The notes below the pieces were generated by a model that was not told the DNA's origin, made no database searches, and was given only the letters and a program-made list of their open reading frames with translations. A DNA stretch of 64,000 bases from Sthenelais limicola (Eukaryota; Annelida; Polychaeta; Phyllodocida; Sigalionidae). Shown piece after piece: positions 20,864 to 33,568 of the stretch; position 1 is the stretch's first letter; every line of letters starts with the position of its first letter. Where the stretch lies: contig OW804096.1 of the NCBI GenBank assembly GCA_942159475.1, positions 107,420,194 through 107,484,193 on the forward strand, read 5' to 3'. Both the position numbers and the translations under genes were made by a program.

Positions 20864-23152
20864 TTATGTTCAAGGTGAAGTCGGTGACAAAGGTCGATGT
20901 CCTCGCTTTTTATCAGGTTTGTATTGCTTCCAGTTCCAAAGAACTCAATGAATGAAGTGAATAGTCAGGTGTCAAACTGGTCATTTTTACATGAATATAT
21001 AATATATATATGTAGTGAACTGCTGATTCGTGGGCACAAGTTGCGAGTTATGTGAAAGGACTTAACAAACGAGGGTAAATTCGTTTGACCAAGTTTATTG
21101 ACCCAGAAACACAATTATAAGCAAATAGTGTAATTTGAACAACAAAAGTATCTTGTTCCGCAGCGCGGCCCAAGTCCATATTCTTAAAGCCGAAACAACA
21201 TGGGTATCTATGTATACATTTTCTAAGCGGGTAAATCATATGTAACACTCCTGCATATGTATTTTATGTAATACTCATCTGATAAGGAAGAAGAGAGCTA
21301 TTTTACATGGACTTTAATCATAGCAGACACCTTGCATGGTCAGCGCCATTGCTATAAGTCATGTGACTGGGAGTGACGTTACATACCCTCATACCCATAA
21401 CATAAACAATAGGCAGCAGTGCCTGAATGGACACAGTCCTATCTTTCCTCAATTGATTTGAGCCATATTCATATGTAAATGAATGATGCTCTATATAAAA
21501 AGGTTAGGCTGGGAAAATATCTGCCATTGACAAATGCAGGGAAAGGTGTTAAAGCTTCTGAGGGTTAGGGTGAGACAGGGGAGAGGAGTGAAAGTGTCAA
21601 AACATTGCCGCCGTCGCCGCCATTATTACGCTTACGGCATCCAGTTTCTGAGTTGCAGGGAGAGATTTGCACTCACAAATTAGGGGTCTCTGGGGTGAAT
21701 TAAGGCATATTTATAATTTGTATATATACTAATATGAATATCCAAACATTCTCACTGTATATACATCATATAATTATGTATATACAAATGCGTTAAACTA
21801 AGCAGTTGTAAGTCCAATGTTTGTTCATATATGTGCTGAGTAGAGTGACCAGTCACACCTAGTGGTTCAGTGACGTCATCAATAAACATAAATTACCACC
21901 AGTGTCGCTGTTGGTCACAAATATGGCTGCCTCCTTGTAAGAGAGAAACTGACTTTCTTCTCTTATGTTTCTGGTGTTAAATAATGATGTTGATCATTAT
22001 AATGCTTCACAAATACTCTGAAGACTATAAAGTTTTTGCTATTTGCAAAAAAAATTATAGTTTCCTAAATGGTGTTTGGGCTTTAAGCAAAACCCGCACC
22101 CACTTGTAAAGCTTGTACTCTTCACCTACCATCTGCAGGAGGGTGTCTGCAGTGAAGAATTGCGATGATGATATGTTGCCTTCTGGTGGAACCGACACCT
22201 GTTGAGATGCCCTCTGCTGTCGTTGGCTTGGTTGTATTGGTACTGGCAGCATTGTCATGCTGTTATCAGACGGATCTACTACATATATATATTCATCTAA
22301 CAAAAATCATTATAAAAACTTTTTGTAGTAAACTATTTTGAATGAACTACATGCTCTCAATTTCTATGCGAATTTCTATGAAACGGATTATTTACCCTAG
22401 TTTCCCTTTCTTAAAATTCACTTTGATAGGTTATGGGTCAGATTTTCTGAAAATGCACAATTGACAGCTCTGCACATTTAGTAAATTCTGCTAAATGTGG
22501 CTGAAAAATGAAGAATACCAGGTATATCTGAATATATTTGGTATCACATTGATTTAAAATATCAGTTCTGTTATGTTAAACTGCATTTTGAAGCTCATTT
22601 TTGTCTTAAAATGTGGGCTACTTGAGAGGATTGGTGAAGGCGAATTGTACATTTCCTGAAAGTCTGACCCGTATACCAAAATTAACCACTTGTGATATGC
22701 TTCATTTATCAGGAATACATCGCCCAAGACGGTCCCAAGCGTGGGAAACTCTCGATTCACATAGTTTCGTCAGAGAATAAACAAACAGAGAAGGTGATTG
22801 ATTGTGATAATGAAACCAAAGTATTGATGTTTAAGGTAATTTCATTCTGTTGATAGTTTCCTTCCGTACCTACATATTTGAAACTTTTTCCAGTTCTTCT
22901 AACATTTAATTACAAAATAAACCTCTAATCATTATTACTAAAAGTAATTTCAGTTTTAAAAAGTATGATATAGTCAAGATATGTTTTTTTTCGTTGACAT
23001 TTATGATAAATATGTTCTTTTGTGAATATTTGCTTCTTTTGTGAATATTTGCTTCTTTACAGGCCTCAGAAGTCACGGATAGTCAAGCTTTCAAGGGAAA
23101 CCTTTGGTTCTACCCAGCTTCGACGCCCGTGATTACATTGTCCGTTAACTGA
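20864..23152 (+). CDS. Insulysin-like M16 metallopeptidase, C-terminal exons (partial)
   Basis: Three consecutive plus-strand exons join in phase 0: about 20864-20916 (after GTATCATGTAG, donor CAG|GTTTGT), 22713-22835 (after TTTATCAG, donor AAG|GTAATT) and 23063-23152 (after CTTTACAG, ending in TGA). The encoded tail has VTKVDVLAFYQ, then EYIAQDGPKRGKLSIHIVSS, and ends FKGNLWFYPASTP...LSVN. This order (a Thr-Lys-x-Asp helix ending in FY, a Pro-[KR]-R-x-KLSxHV strand, and a final F-K-x-x-L...YP segment) is that of the C-terminal end of insulin-degrading enzymes and relatives. The catalytic HxxEH domain lies far upstream in this family and was not found, so the gene is partial here, or a relic. 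A foldback element starts 62 bp after the stop. Reading frames on the opposite strand at 22554-22760 are shadows. Confidence 0.55.
21000..22050. other. Intron-like sequence, nothing recognised
   Basis: Lies between the first two peptidase exons. A CRE-like GTGACGTCATC occurs near 21871. No other feature was resolved. Confidence 0.35.
22125..22292 (-). other. Unassigned protein-like open frame with splice-like borders
   Basis: The minus-strand frame reads EYIYVVDPSDNSMTMLP..., a Gln/Ser-rich stretch, then SSSQFFTADTLLQM. It is preceded by TTTTTGTTAG and followed by GTAGGTGAAG, good acceptor and donor sequences. I do not recognise the protein. It lies inside an intron of the plus-strand peptidase. 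It could be one exon of a minus-strand gene or chance. Confidence 0.2.
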
Positions 23153-23214
23153 AGACAAGACCACATGAATCTATCTGAACATTAACGTCAACTTAGGATT
23201 TTCTATGATAAATG

Positions 23215-24416
23215 CGTTATCCACTTGTACGACAAATTGACCACCGACAAAATGACCACAGTGACAATCGGTCACCTGCCATTGTTGGTGGCTGCTGTCG
23301 GTCGGTATTTACTTGTACGACAAAAAGTGGCTTTTTGGTGACCGACAATCGGTCACCTATAGGGGTGACCGATTCTATATTTTTTTTGTTTTAAAGGGTT
23401 TTTAGGCTACTACCTTATAAACGAGCCAGGTTTATTTATACAACTGGTCTACCTTGTTAATATATATTTCTATCGCCGATCATATTTGTTAAAGTAATAT
23501 ATAGCGGATTTGCCTGTTCTTTATTTAACTTTGGGTTAATTACTTTTTACTGTGGAAATATGAATACTTTATTAATGTAATTTATATTCATTTATCGAAT
23601 TTTAGACATTAAATGATATAATGTTGGTATATATGTTATTTCTCAGACAAAGGAACGCTGAGATTCGATACAACATATTTCTCCATTAATAATTAATGAG
23701 CCTGTATGTGCACATGGCTCCTACCATATGTTAGGGTTTCCTTTGTTAGCCTTTGTCACAGAATTACAAGAGCCTGTATAGCCCGAATGCAAAAGAGTAA
23801 TAGCAGAAATGAATAAAATTGACATTAATAAAGTATGCATATGTTTCCACAGTGAGAATTAACCCAAAGTTAAATAAAGAACAGGCAAATCCGCTATATT
23901 ACTTTAACATTATACACAAAGAATATACATGTATGGAAATATATTAAAGCCTATATTTGGCATATCTAATTAAAGAAATATTAAGTTAAATAAGTATGCT
24001 ACAGCATGGTGTAACATACTGCACGATTGGGAGATTTTTTGAAGTCGAAATAATCACCAAAAAATAGGCCTACCAATAAATAATTATAAATCACTAAAAA
24101 TGATACAGAATAAATGTACAAATTAATGTCAAACTATTCACCAAAATCAGGGACCCACAAACTACGCACAAATTGAAATATTCAGTAAAAATGGCTAATT
24201 ATACATAAATCCATAGAAATGAACAAAATAAAATAAATTCAAAGGTACAAATATACTCTAGACTATTCGCATATGTCAACCGAAGGTATCCAAGGTCGTG
24301 ACAACCCTCGGTATGGCCATAAATACATGTATGGCCATAAGTACATGTTAGAAAACAAATAAAAAATTGTTAGGTGACCAACATTCGGTAACCGTTTGTC
24401 GTGCAAGTGAATAACG
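23215..24416 (+). mobile_element. Large foldback element with CACTTGTACGACAAA termini
   Basis: The left end CGTTATCCACTTGTACGACA is matched at the right end by the inverted CGTTATTCACTTGCACGACA. Further inside, 23490-23553 (through CTTTATTTAACTTTGGGTTA) and 23849-23912 are inverted copies of each other. Palindromic GGTGACCGACAATCGGTCACC-type words lie near 23340 and 23260. There is no coding frame. It is a non-autonomous foldback or MITE of about 1.2 kb. The target duplication was not resolved. Confidence 0.7.
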
Positions 24417-26194
24417 GGCTTATACTTACTATCTTCTTCTAGACGAACAGCACCCTACCGCTGATAGCTTTGCTATGTTTCTCAAGTCACGTGACCGGTG
24501 CCCTGACCGAAGGGAGAAACGACGTATATACCGACCTTGCTCTATATTGACCTGTTTTCATGCTTTTTTTTTTGCTGGAACTTTCTAACCAATCCCAGAA
24601 GCTAGCTTGACTTGAGTGGAGCAAGGTTCAAATGGAAAAATGTTTCATTTAATGAATAATTAAACAGTTATCGCTAACCGCGTATTCGAAGCGAGGGCTG
24701 TCAACAATGGCCGCCATAACAAAAAGTAGATGACGAGCAACCAGAGAAGAGCCACTGCCGCTCTAAGCCAATCAGATCATCAGATGCGATCACATGACCA
24801 TGAGCACAATGACGTCATATATAGCGGCAGGCCGGGGAAGCCCTCCGATCAGAAAAAACAAAGTTCATAGGGTTTTTTTGCAGGTAGAAACTCCGGGATT
24901 ATCATTTATTCCATTAAAAAGGTAACAAAATACAAAATTGAATCCTAAAATCTAAATATCTGCTGTCATCTTATGTGGAATCATAAGATAGACAGCAGAT
25001 CTAGCCAGGCAAAATGCCTGACAACTCTTGGTCTGGTTTTGAACGTTTAGTTTAGTAGCTGGGAAATTCCCGGCTGGTTTGCGAGGGCCCTTTTTGCGAC
25101 GATCCTTTATTTTTAAATATAAAAACAATATTAGGCGTTCAGATCTGCTGAAATCTAACCAATTAATAATCACTTCAAGCGGTATACTTTTCTGGATTCT
25201 GAGCCAGTACCGGTACATTTCACTTAGATCTATATACGTGTGTGTTCGATAACAAAGGTGTATCCATGTTATCGTAACTGTTAATTGACACTATATTTAC
25301 TTTAACTTAAGTGGTGCTGTTTAATTCTAGCTATATTCGGCAGAAACTAACAGCAGAACTCATAACAATATGCTTTGCCATTGTGGGAGATGGGCAGGAC
25401 CCCATGCAGTCTTCGATACTGTTAAGACACCTTAAAATCGTTTAATGTATGTCGTATCAAAAGTGCAACGGGGTGATGGGGTTACAAACTTATAATCTAA
25501 CGAAAATGTGTTATGACTTGTATAACTGCCCCGCCGACATACACACATAGCATAGGCTAGCTATAAAACAGTCACAATGAAATTAATTATATTCTCGGTA
25601 ATGAATTGTAAAAAAAACATTGTTTTGTCTTTTAGGCATCCGTTATGCCATGCTTCCATAAGGCGCAACTATAGGCTATGTCAACTACGATGTTTAGCGG
25701 TCCGCGCGGCGCGAACATTTGACCGGTTCGCCATCTACTGTGCGTTTGGCAAACCATATTTTGGGGACCAGGCAAGACAAAGGTAACCCGGAACCCGTCC
25801 AATGCACATCCAGTTTTAATTTTTTTTTTATTCTAAGAATTATCTTGGAAAAGGATGAAATAATTTTACAAATATATTTCAGGATATTGTTTATTACAAA
25901 GTTTACCCCAAGATGTTGTGACAAATTTCACAACAACGCTCCTGACCCAGATGCACGCTGTGCTGACAGCCAAACATGGCCGACCTGCTTGCAACGTTGT
26001 TGCTTTGCCGCAAGTAAAGGATTCATTTAGGGATTATGTTCATTGTTTTCAAGTCGACTCGATAAACAAGAGTTGAAACGAAGGTTCTTTGCTTCATTTG
26101 CATTGAAGATGAACTGTTAATTTACGGCTCACATTACTGTCGATTGTCATCAGTAACCCGTACATGACGATCACGAGTGTGGATTGACGAAAAA
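24417..26194. other. Upstream region of RPRD2
   Basis: No gene was seen. It holds promoter-like motifs: CACGTGAC near 24488, ACAATGGCCGCCATAA near 24705 (YY1-like dyad) and a CRE fused to a TATA-like run near 24811. Open frames at 24952-25218 and 25577-26030 have no recognised domains. The RPRD2 transcription start cannot be located from sequence alone. Confidence 0.4.
24811..24824 (+). promoter_or_regulatory. CRE directly followed by TATA-like sequence
   Basis: TGACGTCA is followed at once by TATATA and then a GC-rich segment, the layout of a core promoter. RPRD2 begins translation about 1.37 kb downstream, so this is a candidate promoter for a spliced 5' leader or for an unannotated transcript. 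Confidence 0.35.
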
Positions 26195-26438
26195 ATGGCG
26201 TCACTCAACGAAGCTAACGTTGAGCGTAAGTTCCTACAGGTCAACAACACACAAGATAGCATCCAGAGTCTATCCTTATGGGTAATTCATCACAAGGCAC
26301 ACCATGAGAAGATTGTGGGCATATGGCTCAAGGTTATGAAGAAAGGTAAGACTAGCATCACTTTGTTTATTGGGCGTGACTGATGGAAATTCATTGGCAT
26401 TGCTCGTACTTTTGAAGCCTTTGGCTATGCCTTTGCCT

Positions 26439-26483
<45 letters not shown>

Positions 26484-29400
26484 ACAGAAAAAAAAGACAC
26501 ATTATTATTTATAGGCCTAGTTGTATTGCCGTCTTAGCCTAACTTTGGTAACCTGGCTTCTGAATCTAGAATATAGGCTTCTAGATGTTGATGCATTACG
26601 AGGCTAGCATTGGTTTTGTAACTTAAGCCCTTAATTAGGCTTAATAGTACTGTATTAGTAGTAATATAAATTATTACGGTACTCCAAGGTAAGCCTAACC
26701 TTAAGACCATGTCCATGGCATAGATCACGGTATAGTCCGTAGGCGTAGTCACGTGTCCGGCAACATTAGTCTGGGTTTTAGGGTTCACCCTGATATTTTT
26801 TATCAATAGCATAATTCTTCGTAGATTGACATTGTGAACGATATTTTGTATTCAGAATCAAACTAGATCCCTCTGCCTCAGGGTTACATGATACCAGTCT
26901 ATTCAACACCTCTGGCCTAGGCCATTTATCAAAATTTGGGGGATCCTTTCCTTCCTAGGGTTAGGGCCGGCTTCCTTAAGTTAGATAGCCTGTCTAGGCC
27001 TACACAGTCAACGTAGTACCGTACTGTAATTTATAGGGTCAGTATAGTCTGACTAGGCTTCCTAGGCTAAAATTTACTATAGGAAATAATACTATAACCA
27101 CTATGGACAGACTCCGCTCGGTCCCAGTAGGGGGCGAGGTCAGTTTTTCACAGGTGCTATTGCCAAGACAAAACGTGAAAAGTATCTACTGCATTGACTG
27201 ATTTCCAAATCTACAATGTTAATGGGAATAAAACCAATGATTGAATGAATCAAAACATCTAAAGGTTTGAAGCTGCTTTGGCTCCTACTTTTTTGTCTTC
27301 ACCAACCATGTTAAAGTTTGTTTAATAAAAATATAGATAACCGTTAAACATATTACCGTAGGCTAGTCCCGCTACTAATTCAAAGACTCTCAGTCACTGT
27401 TTGGTTGTCACTTTTAGCAAATTACCTCCCGTCAAGGCAAAGTAATTGTTATCTGTATGGGATGAATCTGATCAGAGATGAGTATAACAGATTAGGGCAT
27501 ACGGCGCTATATCATAGTATATGTATTGTTTATGGAAATATTCTTCAATTGCATTATTTAAAGCAAAATGATTATTTTATTTCAGCTGCGATAAAGCAAA
27601 AATTAACCCTATTCTACCTGTGCAATGATATCGTACAAACATGCAAACGGAAACATGCTATAGTTTTCAAAGATGCCTTCAAAGAACGATTAAAAGAAGC
27701 TGTCATTCAAGTTCGGTAAGTATATTTATTAGGAGAAACAAAGGTTCTCATATATGTGTTACAGTTTGGAACTCGAAACTCTATTATGCATTAAGATAAG
27801 ATCTCTATCGTGTTTGATCATGAACAAATCGTTCAATAAAAACCCTTCATTTATTTAATTTTTTTATTGGCCTTCAATTGAACAAAAACACCCGAACTTA
27901 AACTATCTATTACCGTTACTGTCAGTATCATGTGTATATATATGCATTGAGTGAAGTATAGAAATTACCTTTCGATTTTGTGTATGTTTTTTTCCTCAGT
28001 GATCCTTCTATTCGTCCTAATGTTGAACGAATTTTCACGATTTGGGGAGAACGTAATGTTTATGACCAGAGCTTCATCGAGGAGTTGGGAGAAATTATAT
28101 GTAAGTTATTATTTAATTTTATCTAACAGTGAATTATTGTTTAATTTTATCTAACAGGGTTGAAGCAATTTTTTCAAGCCTGCCTAAAAATGTGCATTGA
28201 TCTTTACGATAATAAAATAAGGAGCTTGTCCAATTGAACTGATCCTATTATTTGGGGGGAAAAAGATACATCATTTTATGAATAATCAGGGTTGGAAAAG
28301 TCCCCCGGCCCTGTTGTCCGCACCACCCACGTCAGCCATGCAGACAAAAATGAATATTTGGGCGTCCGGCGGACAACACAGGTTTCACCTTTATTTGGTG
28401 TTAGCCAATATATAATATGTTGGACAACCATATTTTGTAGGAGCGACTTTTCCAACCCTATATTATTTAGGTTTTTTTTGTTATGGATTATGTATAATCT
28501 AACGGTTCTGAATGAAATTCCGAAATTGGGAGTTATTATGGTTCTTCTGGACATTTGCTGTAGGCTCATTATCTATTAATTTTTCAGCTAATTCCACGAG
28601 CAGATCTGTGATCACACGGTTCCTGGAAGAATTTCAGGTAAAATTCTACTTCATTTATTTTGTCAATTTATGAAGCATATTGCAGATATAAAATAAGTGC
28701 ATGTTCCGGGTAAGATGTGGTCTGCTTACTATCAATTATGTTGATTGTGTAAACCTTAGGCAACTCTGGTTGAAGGTTTGAAGAATTCACACCAATGATA
28801 TGAGAGAAGACAAGTCGTTAATCTGAAACTGTCTTCTTTTTTTTCCACAGCCGGAGAAAGCACTTGAGAAGATAGCGTCTTTTGCGAATTTAGAGTCAGA
28901 AAACAATTTGCAAGAGTCCGTCGTGTCCAAACTCCGACTTGACGCTTCAAACTTGGAGAACATTAAACAGCTCAAAGGTCTGCTTTGCATGAATAATTGT
29001 TGAGAAAATATGTTTTTCGCGACAGGGTGTATTGAATCGATTTATTTCCTCTTCAGCTGGTACCCTTTGAACACTTTTCATAATCCATCTCTACAATTTG
29101 CCGTAATTTCAGATCGCGACAAAGGTCGGGAATACTCACAGCAGTTTGAGGATGGCTGTGTCAAACTTGAGGTGTTCATTTCCAACAAAGAGATCGAGGC
29201 GCGGGAGCGCGTTTCTTTGATCGAACTGCTGGAGCAGAGTGAGCTCTTCTACAATGCACAATACCGAGAAGCGAAAATTGTTGTCAATGTAAGTCTGCAT
29301 GAACTTAGCAATTACATGCATTTTGACATGTTTCTCACGTTACCTACGATGTGAGACAAGCAAATAAGAACAATTTTATTAATTGCATTGGTGGAATTCT

Positions 29401-32400
29401 GCCAATTGGCATTTCTATTAATCAATTCATGTTTTCTCATAAGCACCGATTTGTTCAAGACAATAAAATTAATCTTTTTTCCCATCTAGCTGTGATTTTG
29501 ATAAATATCCAGTCTATATCATAAGTTGAAACGAATCGTATCTACTGTCTTGTTTTAATGAGCGTTTTCTCGATTTTCCTTTTGTAGGCATACAAAAACT
29601 TTGGAATGCGTGTGATGAATCTGAGAAAGAAACTGGAAGATCACAGGAAATCGCTGCCTAGTCCTGTGCCCTCCCCTGAGCCTGACGCTCCCTCTCCTGA
29701 ACAGTCGCCCGTGTATCCTGTCATGGAAGATAACACTGAAGCAATTGATATGGAGATGTCTGATTCTGACAATGACACATCGCCTGTGGTAGAAACCAGT
29801 TCAGGTCTGTTCACTGTGTTTTATATAGAGATCTTGATGATAGTCGAGAAGCCCCAAAATTGGTGTTAATGTATTTCAGTAAATAAGAAAATAAAGCTTC
29901 TTATTGTTATTTTTTTTCCTATTTAGGACCCGTTTATCAACTAACCTGTAGAAACGTATGGTAAATGCACTTTGATAGGCCTGCCAATTACTCTTGGGGA
30001 AATGTACTTATATGGGACCAGTGTAGAATACTTTCGTTTCATTCCATTTTACTGCTCCTTGAGCTATTATTCTATATCAACCTTCCCCTTTCAAGTTAAA
30101 TTTCAAAATGCCTGCAATTAACATTATCTGCTTCAACACTAGCCTTCATGTTATAGACATTCGATATTTCACCAGTCGTACATAAATTGTGGTACTATTG
30201 TTACAATTCCCAAAGATTTTCTGTTCACCCTCTGACATTGTGCTACTTCTTGGAATAAAATACCTTGGTCCGATGACGCTGAATTCATGGAATATACTCT
30301 TTTATATATTTCGAAAAAGCTTGTGAAACAGAGATCTGAGTTTCCCCAGTCTTATTCATGCAGACATTCAATGTTCCGTGAGTGGATAGTTCAACTTTTA
30401 TTCAAGTTGGCAGGCCTGTAGTTTGTGTGCAGATCTATCTTTGACCTCCTCTGGAATCTTGTGGTGATGTTATTGTGCTATGGCAGGGTCCGTCGGAGGC
30501 GGAGGTTCAAGGGGCCGCCACGACTCCACCACAACCACTAAGGCTTACCCAAAGCCAATAGCCAGCATCACCGAGATCCATATGCAGCACAGTAAGCCCA
30601 TCCTATTACTGATCCACCCCTGTGCTTTCCTACCTGCATTTCAACGTTCGCTTTTCCACTATATCTTAATAGATGGTAACCCCATTGCATGGTCACCATT
30701 TGCTCCTTGTCAGTTACAAAAGTCGCGGGAACCAGATTGGCTTTTGTAGGAATTTGGATAAAGCACTTATCTGAAATATTTTGATTATATATGACAGTGC
30801 ATTAGGCAAATGCATGTTATTTACAGTTGTCCCAATCGACCTTCATTGTTAATATTGGTGGTGTTTATCTAAGTTTTCTCTTGTCTCTCGCTTTCAATGC
30901 CAACGATATGGAGTTTAATCTTGAAGGTTCCAGTTAGGTCGAACCTCAATATTTACACACTGTCCTTAGGATTCATTTTAAAGTATTGAAGTGCACATGC
31001 AGACCGATACCTGTGTTTTAGTGTTGCAATCAGCCCTCATCATATGTTAACATATTGCATGAACATCAAGTGCCGATGCATAATGTGAACAGTAATCATC
31101 GGTTCGCATAAATGGAACTGTACACCCTGTCCAGCCTCTGAAGAACCTAAACCCCAATGCTAGCCTATACCGGTACTCTTTGAAGTCTAGGTGCTACAGA
31201 GGCTGAACAGGGTGTAGTAGTAATGAAATCGGACCAATTTATTTGATTGGATAGGGATAACTTCTTCTAAGCCGAGTCATTTTCGTTTGTTTTTTTCTAT
31301 CAAGTCTAATTTCTATCTATACAATGCTTTCAAAGAGAAAGTGGGTGGTATAAAGACTGATTTTAAGTTCTTGATTATATGGCTCGTTTATTATATATAA
31401 TTTTTAAAAAGCTGAAAATCATCGGGGAGTATTGTTCCCTAATACACCCCAGATTTTTTTTTTGTATGTTCACCGTTCCCGTCAAATTTTGCCCTTTGAA
31501 ATACTTTTCTTGAATTGGTGTTTGTAGATTTTTCTTTTTAATCCACTTATCTATAGTAGTGGCATGCTACGATTTTTTGCCTTGTATTTTTTATTTTCTA
31601 TTATATGTGAGTGACATACGCCAATAATAATTTCTTATAATTAATTGCTATGCTTCCTTTCGAATTGAATTTTCTAATGCTAGCATGTTCTGTATCCTTT
31701 CAGAGAGCCGAAAAAGGAAGTCTGACGAATCGAGTGGTTACGTAGCATCAAAGTCGTCCTTCTATGAATCATCTGTGAGCGAGAGCCGAGGTAGCAGCAG
31801 TAGTAATTCCAAAGATTGGAAGCATGAGAAAAGTCGTAGCGGAGGCAGCAGCAGTAGTAGGAGCAAATCAAAAAGCTCCAAGACCAAGGATCGCTCATCT
31901 CGCCGCGACTCAGACTCAGTGAATGCAATATCCGTGGTCAGCCAGTCTGCTTCCCGCTCTGGCCATGACTCTTTCAGGGATGGGGAAGAAGGAGATGCGA
32001 CTCCCGTCAAGGATGAACACAGTAGCACCCCTGTGCAGGACGAAGGGCCTGAGGACAATATTTCATCCAATCCCATTGAGTTCCTTACTCAGTTGATATC
32101 CCAGTCTAAAAATGCGAGCCAGAACAGTCAACCGAGCAGTTTCCTACAGACCCTGTCTAGTTTGAAAGCTGGATCTGATTCTGCGGCAGACATTAAGGAC
32201 AGTGAAGAAATGGCTGATGTAGCTCCTCCTGATTCGTGGTCAGCTTGGAAAGCTGCCCAGAACGTGCCTCAGCCTGTCCCGCCTCCCTCCCAGACTCCTT
32301 ATAACCCCGTCCCTCCCCCTCCACCTCCCCCGCCTGGCTATGTACCACTCTCTCCCCAACAGTCGCCCTACAACCCGTCGGGCACACCTATGATGGTGCC

Positions 32401-33568
32401 ACCTCCCCCTTACCCGCCTACACTAATGCCCGGCACCAATGCGGCCACACCTGGGCCCCCACCCTCTCTCAATCAGCCACCTCCACCCCCCTTGGCCATG
32501 CCCGTCCCCCCTCCCCCACAGTTGGGAAGCTGGCCTCCACTGGGTGGCCTCATTGTGCCTCCCCCCGGCAATGCCAGTACCAATAGTATGTTGCCTCCTC
32601 CAGTGTCCTCAGGATTTACCCTACCCTCTATGCACCAGCCTCCTCCTCCGCCTCCACAAACACAGCAGCCCTCTCCAGTCCAGCCCTCCAGACAGGTGCA
32701 GGGCAACATGCGGCCTCGTGCCAACTCTTCAAATTTAACTGAAATTCAGGTTATTGACGAGGACTCGACTGGCCAGAACACTGATGTCAAAGTGACCTCG
32801 CCCAACATCCCTCTCGTAGGTGGACCCTCCAGGCCCGCTTTCCCTCCTTCTTCCCCAGGTGGGCCGCAAACACCCCGCCCTCCTGCTGGCCCGCCCCCGA
32901 TTTCCTCTGGCCCAAGAACCGTGTCCGACGACCAGCAGGAGTTTATTGATAAGCTCAAAAGAAAGTCAAGCTTGTCCTCGCCCACTTCAGCCCCAGCTAA
33001 CATAAGCCTGCAAAAGAGTGAGGGCAGTTCTAACCTAAGAACACTGAATGACATGACTGCTCTGGCCCCAACTACAGCCACTGAAGCTGGCAGCGGACAT
33101 GAGAAGGGAGGCCCACAGGAGGCCACTTCCGAGCCTATGGACTCGAGCCCATCTAGTTCTAGTGCCACTGACTCTGATAAGAAAGCCTCTGCTAGTGGCA
33201 GTGGCAGCGATAAGCAGATTAGCCCTGACAAACTTACCCAACGTATCCAATCTGTTGCGTCCCGGGTGGGTCGCATTGAGACCACACCTGACAGGCGATA
33301 CGACTCGTACAGCGGGTATGACAGAAGGGACACGTATGGGGAGGGATTTCAGAGAGACAGGGAGAGGGACAGAGACAGGTATCCAGATCGGTATGGGGAC
33401 TATAGCTATCCCGATGGTTTTCGGGATAGATCCAGCGATCGCTTTGCCTATGAACGGTCCAACAGCAGAGATCCCTATTACAGAGACAGTTATGGCAGGT
33501 CTTCCCCAAAACGACCTCCCCCTCCTCCTCAATCCTATGATCGGCGGTCTTATTACCCACGCTACTGA
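26195..33568 (+). CDS. RPRD2: RPRD2-like Pol II CTD-interacting protein (9 coding exons, 973 aa)
   Basis: Exons: 26195-26345, 27586-27715, 28000-28100, 28588-28637, 28851-28977, 29113-29288, 29588-29804, 30487-30591 and 31704-33568. All introns are GT-AG and the spliced length is 2922 nt, in frame throughout. Residues 1 to about 144 form a CTD-interacting domain (LWVIHHKAHHEKIVGIWLK, TLFYLCNDIVQTCKRK, VITRFLEEF), which in RPRD proteins binds the phosphorylated tail of RNA polymerase II. Residues about 190-265 look like the conserved coiled coil (LIELLEQSELFYNAQYREAK). The large last exon encodes a Ser-rich part, a Pro-rich part (about 536-681) and an Arg/Tyr/Asp-rich end (about 886-973). This long tail distinguishes RPRD2 from RPRD1A/B. 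Human RPRD2 is longer. The start is the first ATG of the CID frame, within AAAATGGCG. Exon 8 begins and ends in phase 1, so it can be skipped without changing frame. The protein is nuclear. Confidence 0.92.
26441..26486 (+). repeat. Poly-C run followed by (CA)n microsatellite
   Basis: About 29 C and then about 9 CA units, in RPRD2 intron 1. Confidence 0.9.
28287..28460 (+). mobile_element. Short MITE in RPRD2 intron 3
   Basis: CAGGGTTGGAAAAGTC at the left and GACTTTTCCAACCCTA at the right form a 14-bp inverted repeat around about 170 bp. The CAGGG start resembles hAT termini, but no clean 8-bp target duplication is visible. The inner sequence has GTTGTCCGC and its inverted GCGGACAAC. Confidence 0.6.

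Noticed and set aside
22554..22760. Minus-strand 68-codon frame
   Set aside because: It overlaps the plus-strand peptidase exon 22713-22835, which has both splice sites and continues in phase into the next exon.
31762..32076. Minus-strand and alternate-frame ORFs within the last RPRD2 exon (also 32746-33333 and 33035-33653)
   Set aside because: Shadows of the Ser/Pro-rich RPRD2 coding frame; the sense frame is in phase with the other exons.
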